Below are positions 35,376 through 48,259 of a stretch of 64,000 bases of DNA, one piece after another. The notes below the pieces were generated by a model. The model was not told the origin of the DNA and did not search any database. It worked only from the letters and a program-made list of their open reading frames with translations. The stretch comes from Filosporella fistucella (lineage: Eukaryota; Ascomycota; Leotiomycetes; Helotiales): assembly GCA_030077755.1 (NCBI GenBank), contig JAQJZZ010000013.1, forward strand, positions 620,001-684,000, written 5' to 3'. The number at the start of each line of letters is the position of its first letter. Position 1 is the first letter of the stretch. Position numbers and translations under genes: made by a program.

Positions 35376-35987
35376 AGTGGCATGCTAGTCGTTGAGGAGC
35401 AGTGGAGATAGCTGGGCACTTTGAATTACATCGTGGCTGGCGGGAGGAGTGCTATTTAGGGGGAATAAACATTTGTTGTAACACTATTTGCGCTTTGGTC
35501 ATTAATCGTACACGTACATCATCTACTGGAGGGTTTCAAAATCCTTATTTAATTCTGTCCAATTGAATATTGTCGAGAAAGTAAAGACTTTGTTGCATTA
35601 CGAAACAGGTTCTTATATCGAAGATGATATATCCGTACATCGGCCTGAAGACAAGCAAGATATACGAGAAAAGACCTTGGTATCGGATTCCGTAACTATA
35701 GAAGTTTAAGCTACAAGATGTATAATTAAAGGGTCGAATGTTGGAAGTGTACAGAATGAACATGGAATAGCTCAGCTGTCCTGCGAACAGGATATTCAAT
35801 GGACCGTATGTTGATTGCAAATGCTTCGATTTCCTCCATCAGTATGTATTTCATCGATTTTGAATAATTTAGATGCCAATAAAAGTTATTGCAATCGTAT
35901 ATGATATTGAATTATAGCCACCGACTAAAATGTTACCGTTCATATCTCATAACTAACGTACGGTTGTTCATTGTCAACAAATTACCC
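35376..35987. other. Convergent intergenic region
   Basis: About 610 bp between two stop codons. A minus-strand ORF at 35545-35820 lacks motifs. Nothing else seen. Confidence 0.5.
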
Positions 35988-37663
35988 TTAGACAGTGTAT
36001 CTGAACCATGGGGCGCTGTCAGCCTGGTCTTTGTTCTGCTCAATCTCGTCATCAGAGTAAGTGACCACACCAGCGGCTTCTGAGGCTTTGTCGCGACGAG
36101 CGTTCTCGAAGCGCAGGTAAACCGTCATGAATAGAGTCAAGAAGAAAGCCAAGCTGATAATGCCAATGAGAATGGAGTGGCCCTTGATGAATCTAGATTT
36201 TCGTCAGGACTTATCCAGCCAGATTATACAAGCAGCGACATACCTAGGACTATCTCGAGTGAGATACACATACGAAGCGATGATACCTCCACAGTTACCG
36301 CCCATCACCTGCATAGCAATGCCAGTACCACGCTTCAAACTACCTCCAATATTGTTTCCATTCCATGCAAGACCCAAGGGAATTTGTGGGTAGATGCCTG
36401 CAGGGTAGTTAGATTACAGTACCAACATGCGACACATAGCCTAAATTAACATACCGATTGCGGCGAGAACTGTGCCAGCATACTGAATACGTGCCTTTCC
36501 AGAGCCAGCCAACATTGCGAATCCAGTTATAGCGACAAGCTGAAAACCCAACATGAATATTCCTCGAGATCGGAATTTGTCTGCAAGATAACTAGCGATG
36601 ATGGTGAAGAAACATGCCACGACATACGGTGGCACGCTCATGAGTTGAGCGTCGTTGGCAGTATAACCCATGTTCTTAATGATGGTGGGTAGGAATAGAG
36701 AGAATGAATAAATAGGACAGAATCCGGCCATGCAGATCATCATGTGGATGTAAATTTTCCAGTCTTTGATGGCCTGCCAGACATACTTGACGTCGAATAC
36801 GTTCGAGAGGTTCCCGTGATCGTGATTTAGTCTGCGTTCAACTTCTACCTTCTCCTCTGCCGAAAGGAACTTGGCTCTAATCAATGTTAGATGCTTTTCG
36901 AAGAGTAGGGTGGTGTTTCCTACGTGGAAGGATAATCATTGATGACCCAGTACGCTGTGAACGAGACTATTATACTGAGAAGCCCTTCGAGTATAAAAAT
37001 CCACGCCCAAGCAGACTTTCCCCCAACGCCGTTCATCTCGGCGATGCCACGAGCCAAGATACCACCGAATGCTCCAGCAAGTGTGGCGGCAGAAAAGAAT
37101 AATGCCATTCGGAAGCCGCATTCGTGTCTGCAATACCACTGCGTGATATAGTAGTTGACTCCTGGAAAGAGACCTCCTTCAAAGACACCAAGGAATGCTC
37201 TGGTTGCCATAAGGCCTCCGTAGTTCTTGACAAAGCCTTGACAAATCATAGCAGCAGACCACATTACCATGATGAATGTAAGCCAGACGCTGGGCCTAAA
37301 GCGCTTCATCATCATGTTGCTGGGAATTTCGGCGGCGATGTAAAAAGGGAACAGAACGGCCAGACAATCATTGTATTGTAAACCGTGCAGCTTGAGATCT
37401 TTTTCGAGATGGTCTAGTCTGGCATTTCCAATATTTGTACGGTCTAAGAAACATAATCTACCTTGTGTTAGTCTTAATAGGAAAGAAAATGGATGCACTA
37501 ACAGATAGATCAAAGCAAGAAACGGAATAAGATGCCAGTCGATCCTTCTTATCATCTTTCTGGTTGCCTGCTCATCAAATCCTTGAGCTTCGACATAGTC
37601 AACGGAGTTCGAAGTCGATGTGCCCACGACTTTCTCAGTCGGAGTCTCCATTTTTGAATCCAT
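35988..37663 (-). CDS. MFS permease, allantoate/nicotinate type (Dal5/Tna1-like ACS family)
   Basis: Five exons (37503..37663, 36925/36924..37457, 36455..36876, 36244..36397, 35988..36192) give 491 aa when exon 2 ends at 36924. Motifs are LCFLDRTNIGNARL after the first helix, FPFYIAAEIPSNMMMKRFRPS at helices 2-3, and FLGVFEGGLFPGVNYYITQWYCRHE around helix 5. LGLAWNGNNIGGSLKRG and QVMGGNCGGIIASYVY are the usual C-half signatures. The Glu/Asp-rich tail is cytosolic. Family members import organic anions such as allantoate, nicotinate or dipeptides; the exact substrate is unknown. It is a different subgroup from the permease at 12.8 kb. Confidence 0.92.
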
Positions 37664-39985
37664 ATTTGCAAACTTATGCGCGAGAAGAATAAAAACGAAA
37701 GCTTCAAAGGGTTGCTTGCCCCAGGAATACTGGAAATCAAGGGTACATGTACCTCGCTACCTTATCAGTTACAGACAGTGGACGACTGTCTTCCACCATC
37801 ATGTGGGTAATATTTTGCCCTTCCAGACCCAGGCCCTTGTGTCTCACGAGTAACGCTGACATGCAGAGGAGAGCAACCTGGATCGCAAACATGCCCTGTT
37901 GATTTCTACCAAGCGTATATCCATGGTTAAACTATTAGGTGCAGGAGGAATACTGCTCGCTATGCATGTGAGTCCAAAATCTGAGCTGAGACCGAGGATA
38001 ATTGGTCTTGCTCGCATATCTGAGCATGTCTGCGGTACATCGTCTGGGGTATGGGGACGGGGGATAATAAATAAAGTTCAACGTCCATGTCCCTGTGTAA
38101 CTCAAGGATCCGATTGGCTTCATCCTGACGAAAGCGAGGTGCGAAAGATTAGGGCCGAAATATACAAGATTTGGCCACCAATGGATTCCCTACACGCAAC
38201 AAGCATCTAGAACAAGTCATCGAACCTTTCTAATTTTGCGCGGCTCCCAATGTAATATTCTGTTATCGTCGAACTTCGAAAGATGTTCTCAGCGCTTGCG
38301 ATATGTTGCAAGTGAGAAATAAGCTATCTTGGCGACCGCCTTGTGATAAACCATGTAAGCTCCTTTTCAGCTCCGAAACTTATCCTGCCCATATAGAAGA
38401 GGCTGCGAAATCAACGACATTCGTTCTCGAATGATGAGAAATTCTACGCCCTATCGCGTGCGATCGCTTACCAAAAGGGGGGGTTGGTTGATGGTGGCGC
38501 TGTTGCGGCGAAGCCAAGGAAAAATTGCTGTAGATGAATCCAATTTCCGACTTGCATACGAGCTTTCTTAAGATTTTGTCTTGTTGGATTTGTTTCAGAG
38601 ATATTAGTTAATTCTATCTCGTTGCAGCAAGCGTAGAGTTGCGAGTATGTTGAAATCGTTTGCGACCTATGACAGAGCATATTTGACGCCGAATCTACAC
38701 GGCAGTTCCCTATCGGCAAACGCATTTGCAAGCAACTTTTTTTATTCCCCGAAAAATTGGACATAGTTTAGGAGGTGCAAGATACCTACAAAGGGTGCTT
38801 AGGCTAAAACCAGAACTTTTGATGCAGTATAGACATCCTAGGAGTACAACTCGGCGTACATGGGTTGTCGGCTACATTCCTGCAGACATCTGTCCAGGCT
38901 ACAAGCCGCTATATCGGGGACGAATGCCGCTGCAAAGCATTTCAAAAATAGCTTGGTGTCCCGACACCACGGTTCAACGAACTGCCACCCGGCTTGGGAG
39001 CCAGAATGAGCCGATAGATGCCTTCCGTCCTTGCACCCGAAACGTTTTCATGTGAGGCCGACAAGAATTGGCGCATTGCATGTCTTCTATCCTTGTTTGT
39101 GGCGTGAATTGTGGATGGAATTGGGATAATGTAACATAATTACCACATTTGCTTGCTTGTGGTACTTAGTCTTCGCTGATATAGCATGATCAATCGATAA
39201 ATGGGTTAAGGCAAGGCTAGATTGAACAGATATATGGAGAGATTGCTACAAGGTACAGACAATGGTTCGAAGTGGAACTCCAAATATACTATGTACAACC
39301 TTATGAAAGATAAGACGACGTACTACCAACCTATCATTACCTTTTCAAGAGTCAGGCCTCTTACTATTTGGAAACGTTTGCAGATGCAATAATTCCTTCT
39401 CGGCTTTAATAGAACATACAAATTGATGATAGAAGTGAATATCTTTCGACCGAAATTTTGAATCGAGTAGAAATCGTTATGCCTGAGTTCGCTGACCTTC
39501 CCAAGCAGTCTTCGAATTCAACGGACTTAGGCGCAACGTGGCAAGCGCTATCCACTGAAGTTCTTCACTGTAGCTTAACTGTCGGGCCCAAAACTGAGGT
39601 GTGCAAGGAAATGCTGTAACTCCAGGCTTTGGGACTGGTTCAAAATGGGTATTTACCGAAAACCCAGTATCCCCGAGCACTTTGTTGCTCCCAAAATTCA
39701 CCAACTTGCATCGACAAAGAAAGGGAATTGTCTCTGCGAAATTAAGAACTTTTCACTGAGTTCAACTCAGGTTAAAAACGATCTATGGAACACTCAGATT
39801 TTGCGTTATATTGGTAGAAATAAATGCAGCCGCATTTCTACCACAATAAACGCCGGATATCTCCCAGATGCAATTGATACCAAGTCGCCCAACCTGATAT
39901 TTCCATATCTTCCATCCCTATGTACGCCCATGAAACTGAAGCATGTCGTTTCCCAAAGAACTCCTTAAGCCATCAAAGTTATAAT
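37664..39985. other. Intergenic, no gene seen
   Basis: About 2.3 kb. Several ORFs of 60-110 codons occur on both strands (for example 38468-38764, 38726-39055, 39645-39968), but they overlap, lack motifs and some begin at non-ATG codons. I see no repeat or RNA gene. Confidence 0.5.
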
Positions 39986-41517
39986 CTACGCGTACCATCC
40001 CTTGGCGCCAACATTCCGGTGCTCCTCTTCTTCTCTATGTTTGATCATCGGCTCTTTGATATCAAAAGCATCTATCAGTTCCTTCCACATTGTCATGTCT
40101 AGTGCCAGAACTGCTTGATGCTTGGAACTGCCTTTGTGAGGCTCGTCACTCGATTCAGAACCACCCGTCAGATCTACGTGAATGTAAGCAAGAAATCGAA
40201 ATTGAAGGAGACCGAGAACATACTTAGATATGGCATACCACGGTCATCTGTGGATATGCCCGCAGCCCCATCACGAATCAAGAAGCTAACATAAAACATG
40301 TTCTCTATCGTTTGCCCAAACGAGTGAGGATTGATAACGAATTTGAACAAGGCAATCCCCCCGTCCCTCGATATCGAGTAACGGTCCATTAAGGCTTCCT
40401 CTTCCTTCGACGTCATATCCGGGTGCGCTTCTCGTTCTGCAGCTTCCATATTCTTTTCTTGAATATGCTGCAGTCGTTTTAGAATCTGGTTACAGAGAGT
40501 AGTCAGATTTGCGTTTTCTGATTTCTCGATATCTCCTGCGTTTAAGACCTCTGGGCGTGTCTCCTTAATTGTGTTTGGCCGTAATGCAGCTTTGCGTACA
40601 ACTGCCTTCCGAGCCCTCTTTTCCAGAGAAAGGGGGCCCAAGAGGAATCCTGGAACAGATGGCCGAGAATTATGCTTCAGACATTGCCTGCCAAAGTATG
40701 CCCAATTCAATACACCATCGTCATCTTCATCCTCGTCATCCTGATCCCTTCGACGATGTCGCTGCGTAGAGCTTGCATTATCTGGACTGTCTCCTTGTCG
40801 CATAAAATTCTTGCACTTGTTTAGAAAATCTTCAATATCTATTCCTTGAGCAGTATCTCCAGAGATTAAAGCAACTGTCTTCTTATAGGAATAATCGGCT
40901 GTGGTAACGAGAAGCCGGGAATCGATTGTCGCATCAGATGTCTGCTTAACCTTCGAAGATAATCTATTGGCCTCGAGCAGAGTATCTTTGAGAAGGGTTG
41001 ATTTCGCATTTAAAGCTTCAGATCGATTGTCCAACAATTTTTTGTTCAGATCGCGCAATCCTTTTCGTAGCCGCCGGCGTTCGTCGAGGTCTTGCTCAGG
41101 GTCGTACTCAACATCTGAATCCTCCTCGACCTCTACAGTCTCTCTTCTCCGTGATCGCGACCTATCTGCTTGTTCTACTTCAACATCCGAGGACTCAGAA
41201 GTATCTTCTTGGACCTCGACAGTTCGCCTTCTACGGCTTCGTTCTGGTTGAGGATCTGATTCCGTCGCCCTCCTCCTCTTGCTTCGTTCTTTCGGAATCG
41301 CAGGCGGACCCATAGCAGCACGACCCTTTCCCTTGTCTACAGCGCCTCGGGAGGAGCGATTTTCCTTATCTGACGATACCGACGTCGCGGGGGATGGCGA
41401 CAAGTATTGCTGTGTCGCATTGTTGGTCTGTCTTCGACTGTTAGGTTCTGGAGAAGCGCTATAGATGTCCTCTGCGAAGGGAGCTGGCGATTCTGATACT
41501 TTCGTGGACCTCGACAT
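39986..41517 (-). CDS. NSE4: Nse4, kleisin subunit of the SMC5-SMC6 complex
   Basis: Exons 40224..41517 and 39986..40173 (50-bp intron) give 493 aa. The N-terminal 140 residues are disordered, Arg/Ser-rich and acidic, with two imperfect RRR-TVEVxED repeats. The kleisin N-domain starts at RRRLRKGLRDLNKKL and runs through LLVTTADYSYKKT, the part that binds Nse3 and the SMC6 neck in relatives. The C-terminal Nse4 domain (WAYFGRQCL; FVINPHSFGQTIENMFYVSFLIRDG) would bind the SMC5 head. It is a nuclear complex for DNA repair and chromosome segregation. The gene shares a 358-bp divergent promoter with VPS34. Confidence 0.94.
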
Positions 41518-41875
41518 TATGGCGGTAGAGTGGTTGTCGCGTTTGATCGAGTCGCCCGTGAGGATGCCTGGATTTACTGACGAGGCGCGTAGCCTGTAGT
41601 CAAGAACCCACAGACACGACTAAGTTTGCGCGTGTTGAATGACAGGAAATGAATAATTTACTTGTGAGAGGGAAAATTGCGCATTTGGTGATATCGTGAA
41701 ATGCTATTAAACACTAAGTGAACAAAGTCGCGTCCTTGATATTCGATAGCAATTACCGCGCCCACCAACCCCTCTAGCGTGGAACGGACCATGTGCAAAC
41801 CCCTGCATGGCCCAAATGATGATGGAGTTTCCAGCACAGCTCGATGAACCCCACGAAGTACGGGGAAGATGGATC
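41518..41875. promoter_or_regulatory. Bidirectional promoter NSE4 / VPS34
   Basis: 358 bp between two divergent start codons. No TATA box is obvious, as expected for housekeeping genes. The ATG at 41807, in frame with VPS34, could extend its N-terminus by 23 residues, but conserved VPS34 sequence starts at MEPF (41876). Confidence 0.6.
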
Positions 41876-44806
41876 ATGGAACCCTTTTCTTTTGCCAGCT
41901 CCGAAGCTGTAGAAATACCCGTCAATATCAGAATGTTTGTTGTTCACCTACCTGATCTTCTTGCTTCCTACTCACAGTTCTCAGTGTCAGCCTTGAGGGG
42001 GAGCAAACACCAATACCTTTCTCAACCCTCATTAAGAGACCAGACTTGAGGCATATTGGGTCAAATATTAGGTGAACATCTTACAGATTAGTTTAGTGGG
42101 ATTCTTAAAGTGCTAACAGCTGTATAGCCAAAATTCTGACCTCTATATAACAGTCCAGCTGTGGGCGGATTCGAAGCCACTCACAGTACCAGTTCAAACT
42201 GCCTACAAACCTTTTAAAAACGAGAGAAAGTGAGTCGCGAACCCTAAACTTAGTTGCTCTAGTAATAACAACATCTGCGAAGGTGGAATGAATGGCTTAC
42301 ACTCCCTGTTAATTACTCCACATTGCCTCTGAGTGCACAGCTTGCGATCACAGTATGGGACGTATCACCTACAGGAGGGGAGGGAGCACAAGGACATGCC
42401 ATTCCTTTCGGCGGGACTACATTACGTTTGTTTGATCAAGAGAACCAGCTGCAAAAAGGTCGCCAGAAATGTCATCTACACCGTCGCAAGGTAGCAGATG
42501 GACTAGACTCCTCAACTACCCCATCAACATTGCCCAAAGTCCGACGTGATGGCAAGGAAAAAGAGACTGTGGAGCCTATTGATAAAGAGAGTGAGGAGCT
42601 GGATCGGCTAGAGAAACTATTCAAGAAGCACGAGATGGGGGAGATACCTCGCATCGAATGGCTTGACCAACTGGTATTTCGAGGAGTAGAGAAACGCGGA
42701 CTACAAGCAAACAGCACATCCTTAAAGGCTCTACAAAGACGAAGATCCCGAGGCCGAGAGACCGTGATGACGCTCGACGGTACAGATGAGAAGCAGAGCA
42801 ATGGCGAAAAAGAAGATCAGGCACTCCAAGAAGCTATAGAAGATGAACGATTCACACTATATGTCGAGCTACCGCGATTTGATTTTCCGATTGTATTTGC
42901 GGATCATGAATATCCACCACCTCCTATTTCTTCTTTGCAACATCTTTCTTCGTCTCAATCCAACATAATTCTCAAGCCACCACCGGAAGTTCAATATGGC
43001 CCTGGTATTAATGGTCTAGAGGATAACAATAATCATGGATTTGGGGGTCGTCTCGTTCGCGTATATGACCCAGAAGTTGGTGCTAGGGATAATCCTGCGG
43101 AAAGCAAGCATCGTCGTCTTGTAAGAAGTCATCGAACTGGTGTTCTTGACCGAGATTTGAAACCGAATGCCAAGGTCAGAGACGAGCTGAATGGCATCAT
43201 GGCATATTCACCAACGCATGTTCTGTCTCCGGAGGAGAAAGATTTGGTATGGAAATTCAGACATCACTTGACAAGGGACAAAAGAGCCTTGACGAAATTT
43301 GTCAAGTCTGTAAATTGGCATGATGTGAGCGAGTCGAAACAGGCTGTACAAATCTTGGCCAAATGGACCGAGGTCGATGTTGATGACGCTCTTGAGCTTC
43401 TGGGTCCAACATTTGACAACCCTGCTGTTAGAGCCTATGCTGTTGATCGGCTGCGAAAATCCGACGATGACGAACTTTTGCTCTACTTGCTTCAATTGGT
43501 GCAAGCTTTGAAATTTGAGCACATTTCACCAGACTCTTCACAAGATGCCACTCACGACTCGTCACTTGCACGATTTCTGATTGCCCGGGCAACAAACAAT
43601 TTCATGCTTGGTAACTATTTCCACTGGTACCTGATGGTCGAGTGTGATGACAAGAGTGAGGATCAGGGTGCGGAATATCGAAAATTGTTTGCCAAGGTCG
43701 AGTATGACTTCATGACCGAACTTGTGAAGCTTCAGGGAGGAGTCGAAACACGAAAAGTGCTCCTTCGGCAAGCGGAGCTTATTGCAGTGCTATCTAAGAT
43801 CTCAATGGATATTAAGGTTTCCAGAGAGGCAGTCCCTCGAAAGACTGACAAAGTTAAGCAATTCTTGGCCGATCCGAAAAATGAAATTATCACCATCGAT
43901 CCGCCTCTCCCTCTCCCACTCGACCCATCTGTCATGATAACAGGCGTTGATCCAGCCGAGACACAAGTCTTCAGATCTTCTCTATTTCCAATCATGCTCA
44001 CCTTCAAGACATTGACGAAGCAAAAATATCAAATTATGTTCAAGACAGGAGATGACTTACGGCAAGATCAATTAGTGATTCAGATCATCACCTTGATGGA
44101 CCAGCTACTTCAGAAGGAAAATCTAGATTTGAAATTATCACCCTACAAAGTCTTGGCAACTGGAGCGACTGCTGGTGCAGCTCAATTTGTACCTTCCATG
44201 AGCTTGCAGAGTATTGTTAACAAGTACAAAGGCAATACCGTTTTGGCATACTTGAAATACAATAATCCCGACGACAAGGCTCCATTGGGGGTCAGGAAAG
44301 AGGCACTGGACGTTTTTATAAAGTCTTGTGCAGGATATTGTGTTATAACATATCTTCTCGGTGTCGGAGACCGACATCTCGACAATCTTCTCCTCGCGCC
44401 AGATGGGCATTTCTTCCATGCTGATTTTGGATTCATTCTCGGACGAGATCCTAAACCATTTGCTCCAGCGATGAAGCTTTGTAAGGAAATGGTCGATGGA
44501 ATGGGTGGCGCAACATCAGAGCAGTATCGCCAGTTCAAGCAATACTGTTTCACAGCCTACACCACTCTCCGTAAATCCTCGAACCTGATTCTTAATCTCT
44601 TCAGCTTGATGGTCGACGCCAATATCCCAGATATCAAATTAGAGCCGGACAAAGTCGTGTTAAAGGTAAAAGAGAGATTTCATTTGGAAATGAGCGAAGA
44701 AGAAGCGATTCGACACTTTGAGAGATTGATCGAGGATAGCTCGAATGCGATCTTCCCGGTCGTCATTGATCGTTTGCATGGGTTTGTGCAGCATTTCAGG
44801 GCATGA
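41876..44806 (+). CDS. VPS34: Vps34 phosphatidylinositol 3-kinase (class III)
   Basis: Four exons (41876..41934, 41985..42071, 42128..42229, 42283..44806) give 923 aa. The C2 domain begins MEPFSFASSEAVEIPVNIRI and continues through SDLYITVQLWADSKPLTVPV and LPLSAQLAITVWDVSP. The helical PIK domain spans about residues 330-550 (SPEEKDLVWKFRHHL; NYFHWYLMVECDD). The kinase domain has MFKTGDDLRQDQL (about 670), the catalytic GVGDRHLDNLLL (about 778) and HADFGFILGRDPKPF (about 795), and ends VIDRLHGFVQHFRA, the membrane-binding C-terminal helix. It makes PI3P on endosomes and autophagosomes with Vps15 and Atg6. All catalytic residues are intact. Introns cluster in the C2 region. Confidence 0.98.
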
Positions 44807-45851
44807 GATCTGGGGAGCTTGGAGTCGTGGGATAATGGGAGGTGTTTGGCAGGTAGATTAATGTATGTTGAATCATGAACGCTCCATAATTTTTCCATAT
44901 ATGTATTCTTCGGATCTTCCAACTTGAAGCCTTGATATACGCAGGGAGAATACACCATCTATGAAAATATATACTGTTCAGTAAAAATGATAAACCACCA
45001 CAATTTATCACTACCAGCATTAGACAATCGCAACCAAGCCTGCCGCATCTTCTCCCGCTTCCTTCTTCTTCTCTCCGGCCGCGCAATTCTAGGCATCGGT
45101 TACATTCAAAATATTGCCATTTGATACCTGATTTCATTACAATGATATTTTTCAAGAAATACGAATGTCAGGCCCAAGTCCAGAAGTGAGACCCTGACCT
45201 TCTTCTGTTCCCTGAATACATATTTGCATGTCCCTGTTCTTCCTCCCTTCGAGATTAAAAGCTTATCAGAGCAAGTCCGCCTTTGAAATTCCATTTAATG
45301 CTGCCGAATTACAGACTGGAATAAGGGGAAAAACTTATCTGATATACATAGACCGCAGATGCTTCTCTTTCTTGATTTTGCACAGTGGGTGACTTGTCCT
45401 GCTGTTCTTATCCCGCATGTTTGAAGGGTGCAGCTTGTGCACCAGGCTTTTGGGGGACGGGATGATTGATATGTGAGTCTCTAGATATTGTTCATAAATC
45501 TTGGAAATTGTAATTTTTCTCCTTCATGAACGAAGTTGTGAGGAGGATAGGCAGTGCCGTGAGTTTATTGCATCGGATATCTCGCTGCGGTCTTGAGTGA
45601 TATATCGAAGCGGGTGCATGGGCGAAGTGAAGAGCGGAAGAAGACAGAGGCTGGAAGGAATAGTGATCGTGCTGCTATTAATGCTATTGAGTTGGCGTAG
45701 GTTGTAATAGGGAGCCTTGTTGGCTGAGTGTCGCTAAACTTGGAACAGAATCAGAACATGAAGGTTCCAAAAGGTCGAACAGTATCGAGCAACACATAAA
45801 AACGTGAAGCCACTATCTCCATTCCAATCACAGAAAACGACAAAAAGTTGT
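44807..45851. other. Intergenic, 3' flank of VPS34
   Basis: About 1 kb up to the tRNA. Overlapping minus-strand ORFs (44680-45294) are antisense or motif-free. Nothing else seen. Confidence 0.5.
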
Positions 45852-45944
45852 TGCGTTCGCCGGGAATCGAACCCGGGGCCCATCGAAGTTGGTCAAGCTG
45901 TAAAGCTCTGGCAACGATGGATTTTACCACTAAACCACAAACGC
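45852..45944 (-). tRNA. tRNA-Gly (anticodon GCC) with intron
   Basis: Read on the minus strand, the 5' acceptor strand GCGTTTG pairs with CGAACGC (one G-U), with discriminator A. A box TGGTTTAGTGG and B box GGTTCGATTCC are canonical. The anticodon stem CATCG/CGATG brackets loop TTGCCA with anticodon GCC. About 22 nt between A37 and the 3' side of the loop form the usual tRNA intron. CCA is not encoded, as expected in a eukaryote. Confidence 0.96.
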
Positions 45945-46642
45945 TGATTTGGATGTTATGCAGCATCTTATGTTATCTTATCAAGGTTAATTTGCAGGGA
46001 AGACGATGGTTGGAAGAGAAGGAGTGTTGAAGCGAGATGACAGGGATAGGCTGTTGAAGCTTCAGAATAATAGCTGTGCATATCAATACATATGATTTGG
46101 AAGAAAATCGCAGTTTGATATCGCCTCTCGACTCACAAGTCAGAAGTTGGACTATTCACTTCAAATTCGCAAACTTCCCACTTTGCGATCGATACTGCAA
46201 TTAATCATTCCTTGTCCCTACTCGGCCTCTCCCACGATTCCTCGCCACAAAGTCCTGCGCCATGAACCCCCTTGCCTTGTCAGAGTCTGATCCGTCCCAC
46301 AAAACTTCTCAACGGCGCTCTCCTAATTCGCCACCCTATAACCCATACCAAAACTTATGCTTAATCTAGAACCGTGCCGTAGAATCATAGCACACATTCT
46401 ACAGCCTAAACCCCCCTCCTTTCCAGAACAGAAATTGCATACGAGAAATATTATTTGATGATCTCACCGGCTAAAGTGTCGCCGAGCTCTCCATTTACAA
46501 AAAAGGATGGAAACGGCTGCCTAGATTTGCTGTGCCCCTTCTGATTGTTCATAAGTGATGTAGTGAGTCCGTGATTTTGAGGATGCGCTTTGGTATATCC
46601 TTATCAGTCCATTGAACAACAGCTTGATTGAGCGCCGGAAAG
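45945..46642. other. Intergenic, aspartyl-protease promoter region
   Basis: About 700 bp. No gene or repeat recognised. Confidence 0.5.
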
Positions 46643-48063
46643 ATGAAGCTCTCTTCGCAAATATGTTTCTTAGCTACGACGGCCAGTCTGGCGTCAGCAC
46701 AGTTCAGCAATCCTGTTCCGGGCGTGATTGCACTACCGTTCGAGAGGAGAATTGATAAGCTGGGGAAACGCGCTGGGAGTGTGGAATTGACCACCGGGAG
46801 CGCGTATTTCAATTATATGGTCAATGTCTCTATTGGGACGCCACCACAACCTCTAACTATGAGTCTGGACACCGGAAGCAGTGACATGATTGTTTTGCCT
46901 GCAGCTTCGGATCTATGTGTCAATGAGTATAAAGATGCTTGTAATGGGTTTAATTACTGTAAGTTATCTATCCTCACGTGAGTGGATTCAACAAGCACCA
47001 GATTTTAATAATATGGATAGTCAACTCAGGAAAATCTTCGTCGTTTAAGAAGATTGCTTCGAATTTCTCATCGCAGTTCGGATTCCCGGAGCAGGGAAAG
47101 GGATCCGGTGCAGATGGAGATGTCGCTACGGATACATTCAGTATCAATGGCGCTGTGGTCAAAACACAGCAATTCGCTCTTGCAAAGGGCAAATATACCA
47201 TCGCCTTCTCCATCTTAGGACTAGGCTACGCAGCAGGTGAAAACCAAGTCCACACCACTCCTCCCCAACCCCAATACGACAACCTCCCACTCTCCCTCGC
47301 AAAGCAAGGAGCGACCAACCTCGCCGCCTTCTCCCTCTGGAAAGACAAAGCCGATTCCCACAACGGGAAACTGCTTTTCGGAGGTATTGACAAAGACAAG
47401 ATCTCCGGGAATCTGAAGACGCTTGATACTCAACATCGAGAGGGTTTTCCAGACATCATAGCCTTCGATGCCATCATCAACGGTCTGAGAATGAAAGGAG
47501 ATTCCTCCTTCACGAATGGCTCCACCGGCTCCGTATCAGCTGTCCTCGACTGCGGAACCGCAGACACGATTCTCCCAGATGAGTGGCTCGCACCAATCTA
47601 CAAGCAATTCTCCGTCTCCTATTTCACTGCCAACGATACAGCCATCGTAGACTGCTCCCTGAAATCCAAATCCTACACTGTGGAATTCATATTCCAAGAC
47701 CTGGTCATCTCAACTCCAATCTCTCAGTTTGTGATCCAGTACTCTGGACGCTCTTACTGCAATTTCGGACTGCTGAATGCGGGGAAGAGACACCCGTTGT
47801 TGGGAGATAACTTTTTGAGTAACGCGTATACGGTGTTTGATATGACGAATAATCAGATTAGCATCGGGAGTAGGAATTTCGACAGCAGCAAGGAGAATAT
47901 CGTTGCGGTGGATAAGAAAGGTGTTATTGGGACGGGGACGGGCACGAATTCGGGTGGAGAGCTGGGAAGTACGGGGAAACCGTCTGGTGCGGCGACTTTT
48001 GGGGCATCGAACGTGTTGGTATTTGGACTTGTGGGTGCGGCTCTGATTATGTCGATGCTGTAG
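46643..48063 (+). CDS. Pepsin-family (A1) aspartyl protease, predicted GPI-anchored (yapsin/OPSB-like)
   Basis: Exons 46643..46958 and 47021..48063 (62-bp intron) give 452 aa. A signal peptide (1-19) ends ASLASA; the propeptide ends near GKRAGS, with a KR site. The first catalytic motif is SLDTGSSDMIV with Asp76. The second is AVLDCGTADTILPD with Asp282: the usual Ser or Thr after the Asp is Cys here. A flap-like Tyr region lies around YFNYMVNVSIGTPPQ. The C-terminal Ser/Gly/Thr-rich stalk and final hydrophobic segment (ASNVLVFGLVGAALIM) fit a GPI signal, so it should act at the plasma membrane or wall, processing proteins as yapsins do. The intron acceptor is taken as GGATAG at 47020, because the later CAG would create a stop. 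Confidence 0.92.
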
Positions 48064-48259
48064 ACTTTTGGATATGAGTGAATTGTTTAAAGTATGTTTG
48101 AGATGCGATACGATAGCCCTGTTTTGATAGAATGAATACTTCTTAGCACTCCTCTGAAGGCTCTGACAAGACAATTGGCAACTCCCAAACTCCAAACTCC
48201 AAATATCTACATAGGTCTCCCGTTCAAAACCATAACAGTTGCCTAGATGAATTGAATGC

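Noticed and set aside
38468..39055. Overlapping ORFs of about 100 codons
   Set aside because: No motif, opposite-strand overlap and poor start context; likely chance.
47710..48195. 161-codon minus-strand ORF
   Set aside because: Antisense to the aspartyl protease C-terminus; Arg/Ser/His-rich low-information sequence.
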